The notes under the pieces were generated by a model. That model was given only the letters and a program-made list of their open reading frames with translations, was not told the origin of the DNA and searched no databases. From Candidatus Dormiibacterota bacterium (GTDB lineage Bacteria; Chloroflexota; Dormibacteria; Aeolococcales; Aeolococcaceae), in the NCBI GenBank assembly GCA_003135255.1, contig PLAX01000148.1, positions 14,374 through 22,005 on the forward strand: a stretch of DNA of 7,632 nucleotides, given 5' to 3'. The number at the start of each line of letters is the position of its first letter. Position 1 is the stretch's first letter. A program made the position numbers and the translations under genes. Shown here piece after piece: positions 6,543 through 7,632 of the stretch.

Positions 6543-7331
6543 ATGTCCGCTCAGCCCGTCCGGCACCGAGGGGGAGGGAAGGGACGTCTCCAGGTCCTGT
6601 CGCGCCGGGCCCTGCCGCTCCTCATCGCGCTCCAGGTGGGGCTGCTGAGCGCCGCCGGCGCCCCGGGCGGCGGTGCCGTCCCGACTCCGACCGGGGTGAG
6701 CGTCGCCAGCCTGAGCCGCCAGGTGCAGCCGTCGGTGGTGGACACGATCACCTTCGCCGACCCGGCCGGGACCCAGATCCTGGGTACGGGGATCATCGTC
6801 TCCTCCTCGGGCCTGGTCCTCACCGATTACCACGTCATCCGCGATGACGTCTTCGTCGGGGTCCGTGTGGGGGGTACCGGGCAGGTTCATCCGGCGACGG
6901 TCGTGCTCACCGATCCCGACGACGACCTGGCCCTCCTCCAGATCCAGGATGCCCCGACCCTGAAACCTGCGGAGCTGGCGCGGACCTCCTCCGCGGCGGT
7001 CGGCGACCCCGTTCTCGCCATCGGCAACGCCATGGGCCTCGGACAGGTGCCCAGGGCAGTGGCGGGCCGCCTGGTGGCGCTCCACCGCAGCATCAGCTAC
7101 GGAGTCGGCTCGGGCACGGTCGACCTGGACGGCGTGATCGAGGCTGAGGCCCCGATCTTCGCGGGCGACTCCGGTGGGGCGCTGGTGGACGCCACCGGCC
7201 ACGTCATCGGGCTCATCGCCGCCGGCTCGGACGACGCGCCCTGCGCCCCTGCGGCCGTCTGCCCGCTGCACCTCGCCTACGCGATTCCGATCCACACGGC
7301 GCTGACGCAGATCGGCTACACGACTCTCTGA
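6543..7331 (+). CDS. secreted trypsin-like serine protease (HtrA-like, no PDZ domain)
   Basis: A 262-residue extracytoplasmic serine endopeptidase of the S1 / trypsin-2 type. A basic N-terminus (RRALPLL near 21-27) and a hydrophobic stretch (about 23-40) followed by small residues look like a signal peptide or an N-terminal anchor. The catalytic triad is complete: His97 in LTDYHVI, Asp128 in DPDDDLALL, Ser210 in GDSGGAL. GTGIIVSSSGLVLT before the His and AYAIPI near the end match the HtrA/DegP fold. The protein stops just after the protease domain, so the PDZ domains of DegP, DegS and HtrA are absent. Two cysteines (234, 240) may form a disulfide, in keeping with export. The ATG at 6543 has GAGG 10 nt upstream and an in-frame stop 12 nt upstream. 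It is divergent from the small membrane protein and convergent with the LysM gene. The substrate is unknown. Confidence 0.88.
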   Translation: MSAQPVRHRGGGKGRLQVLSRRALPLLIALQVGLLSAAGAPGGGAVPTPTGVSVASLSRQVQPSVVDTITFADPAGTQILGTGIIVSSSGLVLTDYHVIRDDVFVGVRVGGTGQVHPATVVLTDPDDDLALLQIQDAPTLKPAELARTSSAAVGDPVLAIGNAMGLGQVPRAVAGRLVALHRSISYGVGSGTVDLDGVIEAEAPIFAGDSGGALVDATGHVIGLIAAGSDDAPCAPAAVCPLHLAYAIPIHTALTQIGYTTL

Positions 7332-7364
7332 CCTGGATCGCGGGGAGGAGTCCGCGCCACCAGG
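7332..7364. terminator. bipartite hairpin between convergent protease and LysM genes
   Basis: Starting right after the protease stop, CCTGG (7332-7336) pairs with CCAGG (7360-7364), and CGCGG (7339-7343) pairs with CCGCG (7352-7356); a G-T pair can extend the inner stem to leave a 6-nt GAGGAG loop. The two stems are separated by a small internal loop. The position between convergent stops, with the second gene ending at 7381, suits a shared two-way terminator. There is no T-tract on either side, so it would be atypical. Confidence 0.42.
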
Positions 7365-7380
7365 CCACGTCCCCGAAGAG

Positions 7381-7632
7381 TCAGTCGGAGGGGATGACGA
7401 GGGTTTCGCCCACCTGGATGACGGGAGAGCCGAGGTGGTTGGCGGAGAGGATCTGCGCCACCTCATCGCGGACGTCACCACCGCCGGAGTGGCTCTCGGC
7501 GATGCTCCAGACGGTGTCGCCGGGACGGACGACCACGGTCACGGCCGCGGTGGGGGTCGTGGTCGCGCCGACGCCTCCAACGAGCGCCCAGCCGATGCAG
7601 GCGGCCGACGCCGCACCGAGGAGGGCTCGCCC
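7381..7632 (-). CDS. membrane-anchored LysM protein, YneA/ChiZ-like (5' partial)
   Basis: The frame is open to the window end, so the N-terminus lies beyond base 7632; the last 83 residues are visible. They show a hydrophobic segment (visible residues about 3-23, RALLGAASAACIGWAL and on) that fits one TM helix, a short Thr/Ala linker, and a LysM peptidoglycan-binding domain (about 33-82): VVVRPGDTVWSIAE, then GGGDVRDEV, a central Asn, and VGETLVIPS up to the stop. A TM helix plus one C-terminal LysM near lexA is the layout of the SOS division inhibitors YneA (Bacillus) and Rv2719c/ChiZ (Mycobacterium), so a role in halting division after DNA damage is plausible. Its promoter is outside the window, so no LexA box can be checked. 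It could instead be a general cell-wall LysM protein. Confidence 0.8.
   Translation of the reverse strand, partial: GRALLGAASAACIGWALVGGVGATTTPTAAVTVVVRPGDTVWSIAESHSGGGDVRDEVAQILSANHLGSPVIQVGETLVIPSD

Noticed and set aside
6516..7481. A 321-codon minus-strand frame antisense to the protease
   Set aside because: It overlaps a protease with a full catalytic triad and crosses the LysM gene in another frame; no domain is visible in it.
1..7632. Search for CRISPR arrays, insertion sequences, tRNAs, riboswitches or a novel multi-gene defence system
   Set aside because: No regular repeat-spacer pattern, transposase, tRNA-like fold or defence-gene domain was seen; the window is mainly conserved housekeeping genes.

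Overview
The window is GC-rich bacterial chromosomal DNA (roughly 70% G+C by eye) holding mostly housekeeping DNA-repair and tRNA-modification genes. In order it contains mutS (5' end missing), mutL, miaA, lexA, a small membrane protein of unknown function on the minus strand, a secreted trypsin/HtrA-like serine protease on the plus strand, and the 3' part of a membrane-anchored LysM protein on the minus strand.

Organism: the codon use is strongly GC-biased. Both mutS and mutL are present, which argues against most Actinobacteria, since these generally lack MutS/MutL. The lexA promoter carries sites close to the Gram-positive/actinobacterial LexA motif CGAAC-N4-GTTCG, and the LysM protein resembles those found beside lexA in Gram-positive bacteria. 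Together this suggests a high-GC member of the Terrabacteria such as Dormibacterota or Chloroflexota. That is inference; the sequence alone does not prove a phylum.

Region 1-4946 is one co-directional block. mutS and mutL overlap by 4 bp (GTGA), and miaA follows after 39 bp that contain a possible mini-ORF ending in a TGATG coupling junction. MutS and MutL perform mismatch recognition and strand incision, and both carry candidate beta-clamp-binding motifs. MiaA prenylates A37 of tRNAs reading UNN codons. A 7-bp GC-rich hairpin follows miaA.

Region 4947-5746 holds lexA with its own promoter. Two LexA-type boxes lie upstream, one overlapping the predicted -35, so autoregulation is likely. LexA keeps its winged-helix domain, the Ala-Gly cleavage site and the Ser/Lys dyad.

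Region 5747-7632 is less standard. A two-helix hydrophobic protein with an acidic tail converges on lexA. Divergent from it, after about 211 bp that include a tandem TTAAGAAT repeat, is a secreted serine protease without a PDZ domain. Converging on that is a TM plus LysM protein resembling the SOS division inhibitors YneA (Bacillus) and Rv2719c/ChiZ (Mycobacterium). A LexA / LysM-inhibitor / extracytoplasmic-protease neighbourhood may be a DNA-damage checkpoint cluster, but this is a hypothesis. No mobile element, CRISPR array, tRNA or rRNA was found, and nothing here is clearly a new system.
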